A program made the position numbers and the translations under genes. From assembly GCA_016795285.1 (NCBI GenBank), contig JAEUIC010000037.1:1-64000 (forward strand): a DNA stretch of 64,000 nucleotides, written 5' to 3'. The notes under the pieces were generated by a model. The model was not told the DNA's origin. It worked only from the letters and a program-made list of their open reading frames with translations, and searched no databases. The first letter of the stretch is position 1. The number at the start of each line of letters is the position of its first letter. The DNA is from Planctomycetota bacterium. GTDB lineage: Bacteria; Planctomycetota; B15-G4; SIAN01. Shown here one piece after another: positions 42,203 to 50,563 of this stretch.

Positions 42203-43705
42203 TCAGCTCGGGTCGCGGCGAGCGCGGCCGCGGTGCGCCCACTTGCTCTTGCCGACCACCGTCTCGGTCGCGGGCGGCGCCGGCGCGATGGAGCCCGGCC
42301 CTTGCGGAGCCGGAGCGCCGCCAGCGTGCGTTCCGTTGGCGGCGTGAGCACCGTTCGACTTGGCGCCGCCCTTGCCGTTCACGTTGCCGTTCGCAGCCGC
42401 GCGCGAGAGGCGCGTGCGCACCTCCTTCGCGGCCGGCGTCGCCGCGGCCGGCAACTCGGGCGCGCGCGGCGCGTGGCTGCTGGTCAACGCGATCGGCCCG
42501 GCGGCCGGCGTGGCGTTGGCCGAGGCGACGAGGCGGCGCTGCAGCATCTCCTCCTCGGGGAGCTGCTCGTAGTACTCGAAGATGCGCCCCTGGAAGTTGC
42601 GCAGGATCGCGCGCTGCTTCTTCGGGTCGTAGTGGAGCAGGTAGTTCGGGTTGACCGGCACCTTGCCGCCGCCGCCCGGCGCGTCGATCACGTACTGCGG
42701 GATCGCGAGGCCGGAGGTGTGGCCGCGCAGCCCCTCCATGATCTCGAGCCCCTTCGCGATGGTGGTGCGCATGTGCTCGCTGCCGCGCACCGGATCGCAG
42801 TGGTACACGTAGTAGGGGCGCACGCGCATCTTCATCAGCCCGTGCACGAGCCCCTTCATGGTCTCGACGCTGTCGTTCACGCCCTTCAGCAGCACCGCCT
42901 GGTTGTTGAGCGGGATGCCGGCGCGCGACAGCAGGTCGCAGGCGCGCGCCGCTTCCGGCGTGCACTCGCGCGGGTGGTTGAAGTGGACGTTGATCCAGAG
43001 CGGGTGGTACTTCTGCAGCATCTCGCACAGCTCGGCGTCGATGCGCTGCGGCAGCGAGACCGGCACGCGGGTGCCGATGCGGATGATCTCGAGATGCGGG
43101 ATCGCCCGCAGCTTCGCGAGGATCGACTCGAGCTTCGCGGTCGAGTTGGTGAGCGGATCGCCGCCCGAGACGACCACGTCGCGCACCGTCTTCGTGCGGG
43201 CGATGTAGTCGACCATGCGGTCGATCTCCATCTCCGGAACGGCGTCCTCGTACATGATCCGCTTGCGCGTGCAGTAGCGGCAGTAGACCGCGCACGAGTT
43301 GCTGATGACCATCAGCACGCGGTCGGGGTAGCGATGGGTGATGCCGGGCACCGGCGAGTAGCTCTCCTCGCCGAGCGGGTCCTCGTCGCCGACGTCGCGG
43401 TAGGTGTACTCCTCCGCGATCGGAACCGCCTGGCGCAGGATCGGATCGTGCGGATCGTCCGCATCGATCAGCGCCATGTAGTACGGCGGGATGCCCATCC
43501 GGAAGTCGCGCAGCACCTCGCGGCGCAGCTCGCGCTCGTTCTCCGGGATCGGCAGCAGCTTCATCAGCTGGTCGAGGTCCGTCACGCGGTTGCGGAACTG
43601 CCACTTCCAGTCGTTCCACTCCGCGTCGGTGACGTTCGGATAGTAGTGGGCGCGACCGATGCGGCGCGGCGCCACGGCGGCAGCGAGCCCGCTGCTCTGG
43701 ATCAC
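42203..43705 (-). CDS. kamA: Lysine 2,3-aminomutase (radical SAM, PLP)
   Basis: About 500 residues from a GTG at 43705 with GGAG seven bases upstream. The radical SAM cluster motif is C138-x3-C142-x2-C145 (CAVYCRYCTRKR). SGGDPL and IRIGTRVPV follow, then YHCDPVRGSEHMRT and DAPGGGGKVPVNPNY. In the Clostridium subterminale enzyme Asp293, Asp330 and Lys337 bind the substrate side-chain amine and PLP; the two Asp and the Lys are at the matching places here, which favours lysine over glutamate as substrate. The product would be beta-lysine. The C-terminal 80 residues are an added Ala/Pro/Asn-Gly-rich tail. It heads a five-gene operon with two ATP-grasp ligases, a GNAT and a Cys-cluster protein. 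Confidence 0.93.
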   Translation of the reverse strand: MIQSSGLAAAVAPRRIGRAHYYPNVTDAEWNDWKWQFRNRVTDLDQLMKLLPIPENERELRREVLRDFRMGIPPYYMALIDADDPHDPILRQAVPIAEEYTYRDVGDEDPLGEESYSPVPGITHRYPDRVLMVISNSCAVYCRYCTRKRIMYEDAVPEMEIDRMVDYIARTKTVRDVVVSGGDPLTNSTAKLESILAKLRAIPHLEIIRIGTRVPVSLPQRIDAELCEMLQKYHPLWINVHFNHPRECTPEAARACDLLSRAGIPLNNQAVLLKGVNDSVETMKGLVHGLMKMRVRPYYVYHCDPVRGSEHMRTTIAKGLEIMEGLRGHTSGLAIPQYVIDAPGGGGKVPVNPNYLLHYDPKKQRAILRNFQGRIFEYYEQLPEEEMLQRRLVASANATPAAGPIALTSSHAPRAPELPAAATPAAKEVRTRLSRAAANGNVNGKGGAKSNGAHAANGTHAGGAPAPQGPGSIAPAPPATETVVGKSKWAHRGRARRDPS

Positions 43706-43923
43706 CTGGAATCTCCGTGGGTACGCGCATGGCGGACGGTGCGCGGATGCGACCGTGCGCGGGGCAGCTTGGGACGCGCGACCCGGACCATTGCGAAGCG
43801 ACCGATCGGACCGCACGCGTCGCGACGACGCGTGGAGACCGGACGCACCGACGACGAACGGGAGCGGACGAACGGACGGCGCGCGCCGCGCCGGAGGAGT
43901 CCGGCGACGGCGCGCGATGGTTC

Positions 43924-43953
43924 TGGAGGTTCGCTTCCTGGAGGTTCGCTTCC
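43924..43953. repeat. 15-bp tandem duplication TGGAGGTTCGCTTCC x2
   Basis: Two perfect consecutive copies (43924-43938, 43939-43953) in the kamA upstream region. Confidence 0.85.
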
Positions 43954-43997
43954 GGGAGACTCGCGGTCCGCCGACGCATCTTCCGCATCGACGCGCA

Positions 43998-44020
43998 CGG
44001 CACGTGGCGAGCACGTGCCG
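43998..44020. promoter_or_regulatory. Perfect inverted repeat CGGCACGTG-5-CACGTGCCG
   Basis: A 9-bp stem with a 5-base spacer contains two CACGTG hexamers. It lies about 300 bases upstream of kamA and 465 upstream of the phosphodiesterase gene. It could be an operator for a dimeric regulator or an RNA hairpin; there is no T run. Confidence 0.4.
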
Positions 44021-44484
44021 CACGAGGCTCCGGCGAACTCCCCGACTGCGAGGAGCATCCCTTCCGTCCGCTGGGTCTCAACGGAACGGCCAGCGGCCGC
44101 TCCAGCGCTCTCCTCGCCAGGAGGCACGAACTCGCAGCGCGCCGGACAAACCCGGCCCAGCGCGCCGTGACGACGAGATCCGCTACGGCGAGATCGGGTC
44201 GACGAGATCGCGTCCCTTCGTCCCACCCCCGTCGCGCATGGCGCGCGCCCGCGGGCGAACTCCGGGAAGAACGGCCGGAACCATACGGACGCCGGCCGGG
44301 GGAAGACAAGCGGGTAGCCACCCCTTCGAACAACTCGTGGAGAACCTCGCTCCCCGCTTGCGCCGATGAAGCCTCGCGGCGCTCGCTTGAACCGGCCGCC
44401 GCAAGGATCGAGAGTGCCACTCCATCCACGCCGACGGCGGCCCCCTCCCGCCCACCTCCGCTCCACCGACGGACCGTTCCACTG

Positions 44485-46545
44485 ATGAAACCCCTCGATG
44501 CCGCCGCCCGCGCGCTCCGCTACGCCGCCCTGCTCGCGGCGACGAGCTGCGGCGCCGTGGCGTGGCAGTGGCCGACCTTCTTCGCGGGGCCGGCCGACCT
44601 CGCGGCCGCCGCCGTCCCGCTCGCCCTGCTCCCCGCCGTGCTGGCGGGCGCTGCCGCGCTGCTGCTCGCGCCGCGGCGCGCGAGCCTGGTCGCCGGCGCG
44701 CTCGTCACGGCGCCGATCGCGGCTGCGCTGGCCGGGCTGCTGCTGCCGACGGTGACGCCGCTCGCGCTGGCGGGCGGGGCGCTGCTCGGGCTGCTGGTCG
44801 GCGCGCTGCTCGGTCGGCTCGACTGGTTCGCGCGGCGCAGCGCCACCGTCGTCGCGCTGCTGGTCGCGGTCGGAGCGCTGGCGCTGCCGATCGTCCGGCG
44901 CCCGCCGCCCCCCGCCGCGGCCGCCGCATCGCCCCACCCGAACACCTTCGTCTTCGGCCTCGACGCCGGCACCTGGACGATCCTCGACGAGCTGATGGCG
45001 AAGGGCGAGCTGCCGAACCTGCGCCGCCTGCGCGAGGAAGGGGTGAGCGGGACGCTGCGCTCCGAGGTCGAGTCGGCCTCGCCGCGCGTCTGGACCACCA
45101 TCGCCACCGGCAAGTCGCCGGCGAAGCACGGCGTCGTCGACTTCTTCTGCACGCAGAACGAGAACCTCGTCACGCGCCGCATCTGGGAGATCCTGCAGGC
45201 GCAGGGCTTCACGGTCGGGCTGTTCCAGTGGCTGGTCACCTGGCCGCCCGATCCGTTCGACCCGTTCGTCGTGCCGGCCTGGATGGCGCGCGGTCCGGAG
45301 ACCCATCCGGCCGAGCTCTCGTTCATCAAGCAGCTCGAGCTCGCCTTCCAGACCGGCGAGTTCGACCAGTGGCTGACGCGCCGCGACTGGCCGACGCTGC
45401 TCACGCGGCTGCGCGACTGGGGCGTCGGCTACCTGCGCCACGGGCTGCGCTTCCAGACCGCATGCGCGGCGATCGGCCAGGCGCGCATCGCCGCGACGAG
45501 CCCGAGCTGGGAGCTCCAGTACGCCGCCAAGCGGACGCTGCAGCTGCTCTTGAACGGCGACGTCTACCGCGAGCTCTACCGGCGCCACTCGCCCGACTTC
45601 TCGGCGTTCATCTGCTACGGCACCGACAACCTCGCCCACAAGTTCTGGCAGTACCACTACCCCGACGACTTCGGGATCGACCACGGCACCGCCGCGCCGT
45701 TCGCGACGCTGCTCACCGACTACTACCGCGCCGCCGACGCGCTGCTCGGCGAGGTGCTGACGCTGCTGCCGCCCGACGCCACCGTCGCGGTCGTCTCCGA
45801 CCACGGCTTCACCTCGATCGGCGAAGGGGGCGAGTCGCACCAGCGCGAGCTGCGCCCGAAGATGAGCCGCATCGCGAGCCTGCTCGAGCTGAACGAGCAG
45901 GACGTGCTCTGGTCGTCGGTGGCGACGCGCGGCTACTTCCGGCCGCTCGCCGGCGCGGGGGGATCCGATGCCGCGGCGCGCCGCATCCTCGACTTCCTCG
46001 ACGCCTGCGAGCAGGTCGGCGGCGCGAAGCTCTTCGTGCCGAAGGTGACCGAGTCGGGGCAGATCGAGGTGGCGGTGAACCTCGACGCCCGTTTCGAGCG
46101 CGACAGCGAGTTCGCCACGCCGAAGGGGCGCATGCTGCTCACCGACCTCGTCGACGTCGAGGATCGCACCGGCAACCACTCGATCGACGGCATCGTGCTG
46201 CTGCGCGGCCCGGCGCTCCGGCGCGGCGCGCGCCTCGAGCAGGCGCACCTCTCCGACATCACGCCGACGCTGCTCCACCTGCACGGCTTCGCGGTCGGCG
46301 CCGACATGGACGGCCGCGTGCTCGAGGAGGCGTTCACCGACGCCTTCCGCGAAGAGCACTCGATCGAGCGGATCGCCACCTGGGACGAGCTGGTCGAGGT
46401 GACGCGCGGAGCGGCGGGGCCGGGCGACGAGACGGCGTGGCGCAAGTACGCGAGCGAGCTCGGCTACGTCGACGGCGGCGCGGGGGAAACGACTCCCCCG
46501 CCACCGGACAAGGCCGGTGACGGGGGTCGACCGAAGCGGCAGTGA
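44485..46545 (+). CDS. Membrane type I phosphodiesterase / nucleotide pyrophosphatase-like protein
   Basis: About 686 residues. The first 140 have about four hydrophobic spans rich in Ala and Leu. The catalytic domain has FGLDAGTWTILDEL (metal Asp160), SPRVWTTIATGKSPAKHGV (Thr nucleophile near 204) and VVSDHGFTS, the alkaline-phosphatase-superfamily pattern of type I phosphodiesterases (PF01663). Later DITPTLLHLHG places the last metal-binding residues. It probably hydrolyses a phosphodiester or pyrophosphate outside the inner membrane; the substrate is not known. The start is the ATG at 44485. The C-terminal tail is Pro/Gly/Arg-rich. It is followed after 12 bases by the convergent sppA gene. 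Confidence 0.9.
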   Translation: MKPLDAAARALRYAALLAATSCGAVAWQWPTFFAGPADLAAAAVPLALLPAVLAGAAALLLAPRRASLVAGALVTAPIAAALAGLLLPTVTPLALAGGALLGLLVGALLGRLDWFARRSATVVALLVAVGALALPIVRRPPPPAAAAASPHPNTFVFGLDAGTWTILDELMAKGELPNLRRLREEGVSGTLRSEVESASPRVWTTIATGKSPAKHGVVDFFCTQNENLVTRRIWEILQAQGFTVGLFQWLVTWPPDPFDPFVVPAWMARGPETHPAELSFIKQLELAFQTGEFDQWLTRRDWPTLLTRLRDWGVGYLRHGLRFQTACAAIGQARIAATSPSWELQYAAKRTLQLLLNGDVYRELYRRHSPDFSAFICYGTDNLAHKFWQYHYPDDFGIDHGTAAPFATLLTDYYRAADALLGEVLTLLPPDATVAVVSDHGFTSIGEGGESHQRELRPKMSRIASLLELNEQDVLWSSVATRGYFRPLAGAGGSDAAARRILDFLDACEQVGGAKLFVPKVTESGQIEVAVNLDARFERDSEFATPKGRMLLTDLVDVEDRTGNHSIDGIVLLRGPALRRGARLEQAHLSDITPTLLHLHGFAVGADMDGRVLEEAFTDAFREEHSIERIATWDELVEVTRGAAGPGDETAWRKYASELGYVDGGAGETTPPPPDKAGDGGRPKRQ

Positions 46546-46557
46546 CCGCGGGGTCGC

Positions 46558-48357
46558 TCAGCGGATCCGCAGCGCGAACGGCAGCGTGCACTGGAGCTGC
46601 CAGCGCGGCTGCCCCGGCGCGGGCTCGGCCAGGAACGGCGCCAGCGCCTGCGCGACCGCTTCGCCGCCGAACTCGCGCGCCAGCAGCGCCAGCGGCGCCT
46701 TCGCGCTGACCAGGCCGCCGAACTGCTCCTTCAGCTGCTCGAAGAAGTCGGGCGCCTCGGGGAGTTCACGGCGCGGCGTGGTCGCCGGGTCGAGCCGGCC
46801 ACCGAGGAAGCAGGCCATCGCGATCGCTTCGCGCAACCCGCCGAAGCCGTCGATGAGCCCGATCTCCTTCGCCTCGCGCCCGCTCCAGACGCGGCCGCGC
46901 GCGTTCAGTTCCAGCGCGACCGGATCGAGCTTGCGTCCCTTCGCCGCCTTGGCGACGAACTCGGCGTAGATCTGCTGCATCGACGCCTCGAGCTTGCTGC
47001 GCAGCACCTGCGGCAGGCCGTCGCGCATCATCGACAGCTCTTCGGCGTGCGGCCCGTAGCCGACCACCTCGACGTTGATGCCGACCTTCTCCCACGTCTC
47101 CTTCAGGTTCGGCACCGCGGCGACCACGCCGATCGAGCCGGTCAGCGTCGACGGCTGCGCGAGGATGCGGTCGCACCCCATCGCGATCCAGTAACCGCCC
47201 GACGCCGCGACCCCGCCCATCGAGGCGATGACCGGCTTCTTCTCGCGGCAGCGCTGCACCGCGCGCCAGATCAGGTCGCTCGCCAGCGCGCTGCCACCCG
47301 GGCTGTTGATGCGCAGGACGACCGCCTTCACCTGCTCGTCGTCGCGCGCCGTGTCGAGCGCCTCGACGATCGTGTCGGCGCCCATCGTCGCGCCGTCGAA
47401 CCCGACGCTGCTCTCGCCGCTCATGATCGCGCCGCTCGCGTAGACGATGGCGATGCGCGAGCCGTCGGGCAGCTCTTCGTCCTGCGGCTCGAGCAGCTCC
47501 TTCAGCTTGCCGAACAGCGCGAAGGGGTTGTCGAGCTCGCCGAGGTCGGGCCCCTCCTCCTTGCCGTACTCCTCGACCTTCTCGAGCGCGTCGGGCGCGC
47601 GACCGAGCAGCGCGGCCACCTTGGCGTCGAACTCGTCCTCGTAGCCGACCGCGTCGATCAGCCCGAGCGCCTGCGCCTCCGCCGGCGAGAGGAGCACCGC
47701 CTCGAAGCCCGCCTCGACCTTCGCCCGGTCGATGGCGCGGTTCTTGGCGATCGTCTCGACGGTCGTCTCGTAGCGCTCCTTCAGCAGCGCGCGCATGGCG
47801 ACGCGCTGCCCGTCGCTCATCGTGTCGCGCGCCATGTCCTCGTAGGCGGTCTTGAACTCGCCCACGTGCAGCACGTCGTAGCGGACGCCGACCTTGGCGA
47901 GCAGCTCCTTCATGTAGAGCAGCTCGGCGGAGGGCGCCTCGAGCGCGACCTCGCCGGCCGGCGGGATCATCAGCAGGTCGGCCAACGACGCGAAGAGCAG
48001 CGCGCTGCGATCGAGCGCCTCGGCGAAGCAGACGATCTTCTTGCCGGCCGCCTTGGCCGCCGTCAGCTCGCGCAGCACGTCGGTGGCGCGCGCTCCGTCG
48101 AGGCCGTGGAACGGCTCGAGCCGGATCGCGGCGACGGCCGGATCGGCGGCGAGCTTCTTCAGCCGCTCGAGCTCCGCGAGGAAGTTGCGCTGGCGCGGAC
48201 CGAACGGGGCGCGCGGCGTCGGATCTTCGTCGCCGAGGTCGTCGAGGTCGATCGTGACGAGCTGCGGCTTCGCGGCGTCGTCCTTCTTCGAGTCGGTCGG
48301 CGGGTCGAGGATCGGCAGCAACGTGCCAAGCAGGCACGCTACGAGGGAGCCACTCAT
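46558..48357 (-). CDS. sppA: Signal peptide peptidase SppA (long, 67K type)
   Basis: About 599 residues. The start at 48357 has GGAG seven bases upstream and gives a hydrophobic N-terminal segment. Two ClpP/crotonase-like halves are present as in the E. coli long form. The first supplies the general-base Lys169 (HVGEFKTAYE), and the second supplies the nucleophile Ser386 (GGVAASGGYW) with LRINSPGGSALASD before it. It cleaves leftover signal peptides in the membrane. A Gly/Asp-rich linker joins the halves. It is upstream of the tRNA-Gly gene by reading direction reversed; no operon partner is obvious. Confidence 0.93.
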   Translation of the reverse strand: MSGSLVACLLGTLLPILDPPTDSKKDDAAKPQLVTIDLDDLGDEDPTPRAPFGPRQRNFLAELERLKKLAADPAVAAIRLEPFHGLDGARATDVLRELTAAKAAGKKIVCFAEALDRSALLFASLADLLMIPPAGEVALEAPSAELLYMKELLAKVGVRYDVLHVGEFKTAYEDMARDTMSDGQRVAMRALLKERYETTVETIAKNRAIDRAKVEAGFEAVLLSPAEAQALGLIDAVGYEDEFDAKVAALLGRAPDALEKVEEYGKEEGPDLGELDNPFALFGKLKELLEPQDEELPDGSRIAIVYASGAIMSGESSVGFDGATMGADTIVEALDTARDDEQVKAVVLRINSPGGSALASDLIWRAVQRCREKKPVIASMGGVAASGGYWIAMGCDRILAQPSTLTGSIGVVAAVPNLKETWEKVGINVEVVGYGPHAEELSMMRDGLPQVLRSKLEASMQQIYAEFVAKAAKGRKLDPVALELNARGRVWSGREAKEIGLIDGFGGLREAIAMACFLGGRLDPATTPRRELPEAPDFFEQLKEQFGGLVSAKAPLALLAREFGGEAVAQALAPFLAEPAPGQPRWQLQCTLPFALRIR

Positions 48358-48462
48358 CGCATCTCTCCAGGGTTGCCGGACGGCGGACACGTCCACGGCG
48401 CTCCCCTTGGCAAAGGGGGGACCAGAGGCGCGGCGACGCGGCGAGAGCCCGGAGCGCGGCGA

Positions 48463-48504
48463 CTGGAGGCACGCGGCTGGAGGCGCGGAGCTGGAGGCGC
48501 GGCG
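48463..48504. repeat. 14-bp tandem repeat x3
   Basis: Three near-identical units of CTGGAGGCGCGGAG (48463-48476, 48477-48490, 48491-48504) in the sppA upstream gap (48358-48605). The rest of the gap is G-rich low-complexity sequence without a gene. Confidence 0.7.
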
Positions 48505-48605
48505 GAGGAGGAGTGGAGCCGGGGCGGCGCGACCGGGGGGGGCGCGCCAACGGGCGCGGGGTCACGCCGAGGAGCGTGCCGGGAGGCGGGCCAGCGCCTC
48601 GGACG

Positions 48606-48680
48606 TGGAGCGGGTGATGAGGATTGAACTCACGACAACCACGTTGGCAACGTGGTGCTCTACCACTGAGCTACACCCGC
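48606..48680 (-). tRNA. tRNA-Gly (anticodon GCC), CCA encoded
   Basis: The minus strand folds as a full cloverleaf: acceptor GCGGGTG/CACCCGC, D arm GCTC-AGTGGTA-GAGC, anticodon arm CCACG-TTGCCAA-CGTGG, T arm GTGAG-TTCAATC-CTCAT, discriminator T and an encoded CCA. The anticodon GCC reads GGC/GGT glycine codons, and U73 is normal for tRNA-Gly. All stems pair, with one G-T pair in the T stem. Confidence 0.97.
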
Positions 48681-48748
48681 AAACGAGGGCGGGGAACATA
48701 GGACCGATTTCGAGCGATGTCAAACCGCTCCTGGCCGACGCGAAGGAA

Positions 48749-49549
48749 TCACTCGTTCGGCGCGAGCGAAAGGTAGGCGCGCCCGGCGCCGATCGGTCGC
48801 GCGGCGGCCCGTGCTCGCGCGAGCCACCGCTGCGCCGCGCCGATCGCCGCCACGACGCCTTGCCCGCGCGCGAGGCCGGCCGCGATCGCCGCCGCCAGCG
48901 CGCAGCCGGTCCCGCGCGGCGCGGCGCCTGCCTGCCGCGGCTGACCGAACTCGCGCGCACCGAAGCGACCGCAGAGGTAGTCGACCAGCGCGCCGCGCGC
49001 CGCGAGGTGCCCCCCCTTCAAGAGCACCGCCGCCGGCCCCAGCGCGAGCAGTGCCGCCGCCGCCGCCGCCGGCTCGCGGCGCACCTTCGCCACGCTCCAC
49101 CCGAGCAGTTCGGCCGCCTCCAGGGCGTTCGGCGTGAGCAACGTGGCGCGCGCCACCACCTCGCGCCGGTAGCGGTCGAGTTCGCCGCGCGGGAGCGTCC
49201 GGCGACCGCGCGTCGGCGCGACCACCGGATCGACCACGAACGGCACGTCGCCCCACTCGCGTCCGAGCTTCCCGAGCGCCTCGATCCAGCCGCGGTCGAC
49301 CACCATCCCGACCTGCACCACCGCGATCGGCGCTGCCGCGCGCAAGGCGGCGATCTGCCGCAGCGCCGGCGCCACCGCACTCGCCGCGACGCCGCGCACG
49401 CCGAGCGCCGTCTGCAGCGTGACGCAGGTCGCGATCGCGGCCGCGTGGACGCCGAAGAGCGCGTGCACCTTGAGGCCGAGCTCGAGGCCGGCGCCGCCGC
49501 TCGGATCGGAGCCGGCGACGATCAGCGCCAGCGCGCGCGGCCGCCTCAC
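48749..49549 (-). CDS. thiD: Hydroxymethylpyrimidine (phosphate) kinase
   Basis: About 266 residues. Ribokinase-fold kinase of the ThiD family: ALIVAGSDPSGGAGLELGLKVHALFGVHAAAI at the N-terminus, VDPVV, LTPNALEAAELLGW, and the anion-hole end PRGTGCALAAAIAAGLARG. It phosphorylates HMP and HMP-P for thiamine synthesis. The GTG start at 49549 overlaps the stop of the upstream TIM-barrel gene (GTGA, 49546-49549), so the pair is translationally coupled. No other thi gene is in the window. The C-terminus is slightly extended and Ala/Arg-rich. Confidence 0.92.
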   Translation of the reverse strand: MRRPRALALIVAGSDPSGGAGLELGLKVHALFGVHAAAIATCVTLQTALGVRGVAASAVAPALRQIAALRAAAPIAVVQVGMVVDRGWIEALGKLGREWGDVPFVVDPVVAPTRGRRTLPRGELDRYRREVVARATLLTPNALEAAELLGWSVAKVRREPAAAAAALLALGPAAVLLKGGHLAARGALVDYLCGRFGAREFGQPRQAGAAPRGTGCALAAAIAAGLARGQGVVAAIGAAQRWLARARAAARPIGAGRAYLSLAPNE

Positions 49550-50367
49550 GGCCGCTCGCCTCGCAGGTGGCGCACCGCGGCGAGCAGCGGGCCGGGCCCG
49601 AGGAACGGCTCCGAGCGCACGACCAACGTGCAGTCGGCCGACAGCGCGCCGATCACCGCCTTCAGGTCGATCGCGCCCGATCCGGCCGGCAGCCCCGAAT
49701 GGCCGTCGACCGCGTCGGTCGCATCGAGGCCGACGCAGCGTCCTGCCAACCGATCGAGCCATTGCGGCGCCGCCACCCCGCCGCCGTGCGCCCACGCAGC
49801 CGCACGACCACTGTCGTGCCACCATGCGACCTGGCGGCGGCGGCCGAGATCGTCGAGCACGTCGGCCACGCTGCCGGGCGTGAGCCACTCCACCCGCGCG
49901 CGCGGCAGCGCCAGCGCGAGCCCTTGTTCCGGCCGCTCGCGAGTCGCCTCGTGCAGCGCCCGGCAGAGCCGTTCGAGCTTCTGGTCGCGCTCGGTCGGCG
50001 AGATCGCGGCGCCGCCCGGACGGAGGTCGGGATCAGCGAGCTCGACGATGGTGAAGCGCGCCCGCAGCGCCGCGGCCACCGCAAGCGAACCGGCGAGGTC
50101 GGCGACGGCCGCCGCCGCGACGCTCGGCTCGGCGGCGAAGAGCGAGCGCGGGATGCCGACCGTCGCGCCAGCGTGGAGCAGCGGGTGGCGGATCGCCGGG
50201 CAGCGCACCCCCGGCAGGTCGCGGCGCATCCGCTCGGCGGGCGGCGCCAGGGTCGCCACGCCGGGGACCCACGCCCGCAGGCCGAGCGCCTCGAGCCAGC
50301 CCGCGACCTCCTCGAGCGGAGGCAGCCGCCCCGCCGCGCCGTCGATCGATAGTGCCAGCTCGCGCAT
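49546..50367 (-). CDS. TIM-barrel protein (xylose-isomerase-like), coupled to thiD
   Basis: About 273 residues. The ATG at 50367 has GGGAG just upstream; a GTG one codon earlier is also open. The sequence alternates strands and helices in the AP_endonuc_2/xylose-isomerase-like manner: LALSIDG start, FTIVELADPDL, VAWWHDSGRAAAW (His and Asp as possible metal ligands), VGLDATDAVDGHSGLPAGSGAIDLKAVIGAL and VVRSEPFLGPG. It lacks a signal peptide, so it is cytoplasmic. The function is unknown; coupling with thiD hints at a link to thiamine or sugar-phosphate metabolism but proves nothing. Confidence 0.8.
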   Translation of the reverse strand: MRELALSIDGAAGRLPPLEEVAGWLEALGLRAWVPGVATLAPPAERMRRDLPGVRCPAIRHPLLHAGATVGIPRSLFAAEPSVAAAAVADLAGSLAVAAALRARFTIVELADPDLRPGGAAISPTERDQKLERLCRALHEATRERPEQGLALALPRARVEWLTPGSVADVLDDLGRRRQVAWWHDSGRAAAWAHGGGVAAPQWLDRLAGRCVGLDATDAVDGHSGLPAGSGAIDLKAVIGALSADCTLVVRSEPFLGPGPLLAAVRHLRGERP

Positions 50368-50563
50368 CACGCTCCCTTTCGCGCCGCGCGTCGCCCGCCG
50401 CGCGAGCGGTCGGCGGCGCCACCGGCGCCAGCCGCCCCTCGAAAATGTCTAACAGCCCCCGCGGAGGCCCGGTAAAAGCCGCGCAAGCTCGGCTCCGACC
50501 GGAACCGCTGCAACTGCGAACCTCGCCGCCCCGCAAGGCTCGCCCCCGAGAAGAGGAAACAGC

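Larger units (their letters stand above)
43706..44484. other. 779-base divergent intergenic region
   Basis: The longest gap in the window, between kamA (minus) and a phosphodiesterase gene (plus). No protein gene with a convincing start or composition was found; the open frames across it look like high-GC noise. It contains a 15-bp tandem duplication (43924-43953) and a 9-bp inverted repeat (43998-44020). A regulatory region or an unrecognised RNA is possible. Confidence 0.5.

Noticed and set aside
43706..44484. Possible small proteins or a lysine riboswitch upstream of kamA
   Set aside because: Candidate frames have no ribosome site or protein-like composition, and no conserved riboswitch core could be recognised.
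46510..46560. Hairpin near the end of the phosphodiesterase gene as terminator
   Set aside because: The pairing is short and imperfect and lies inside the coding sequence.
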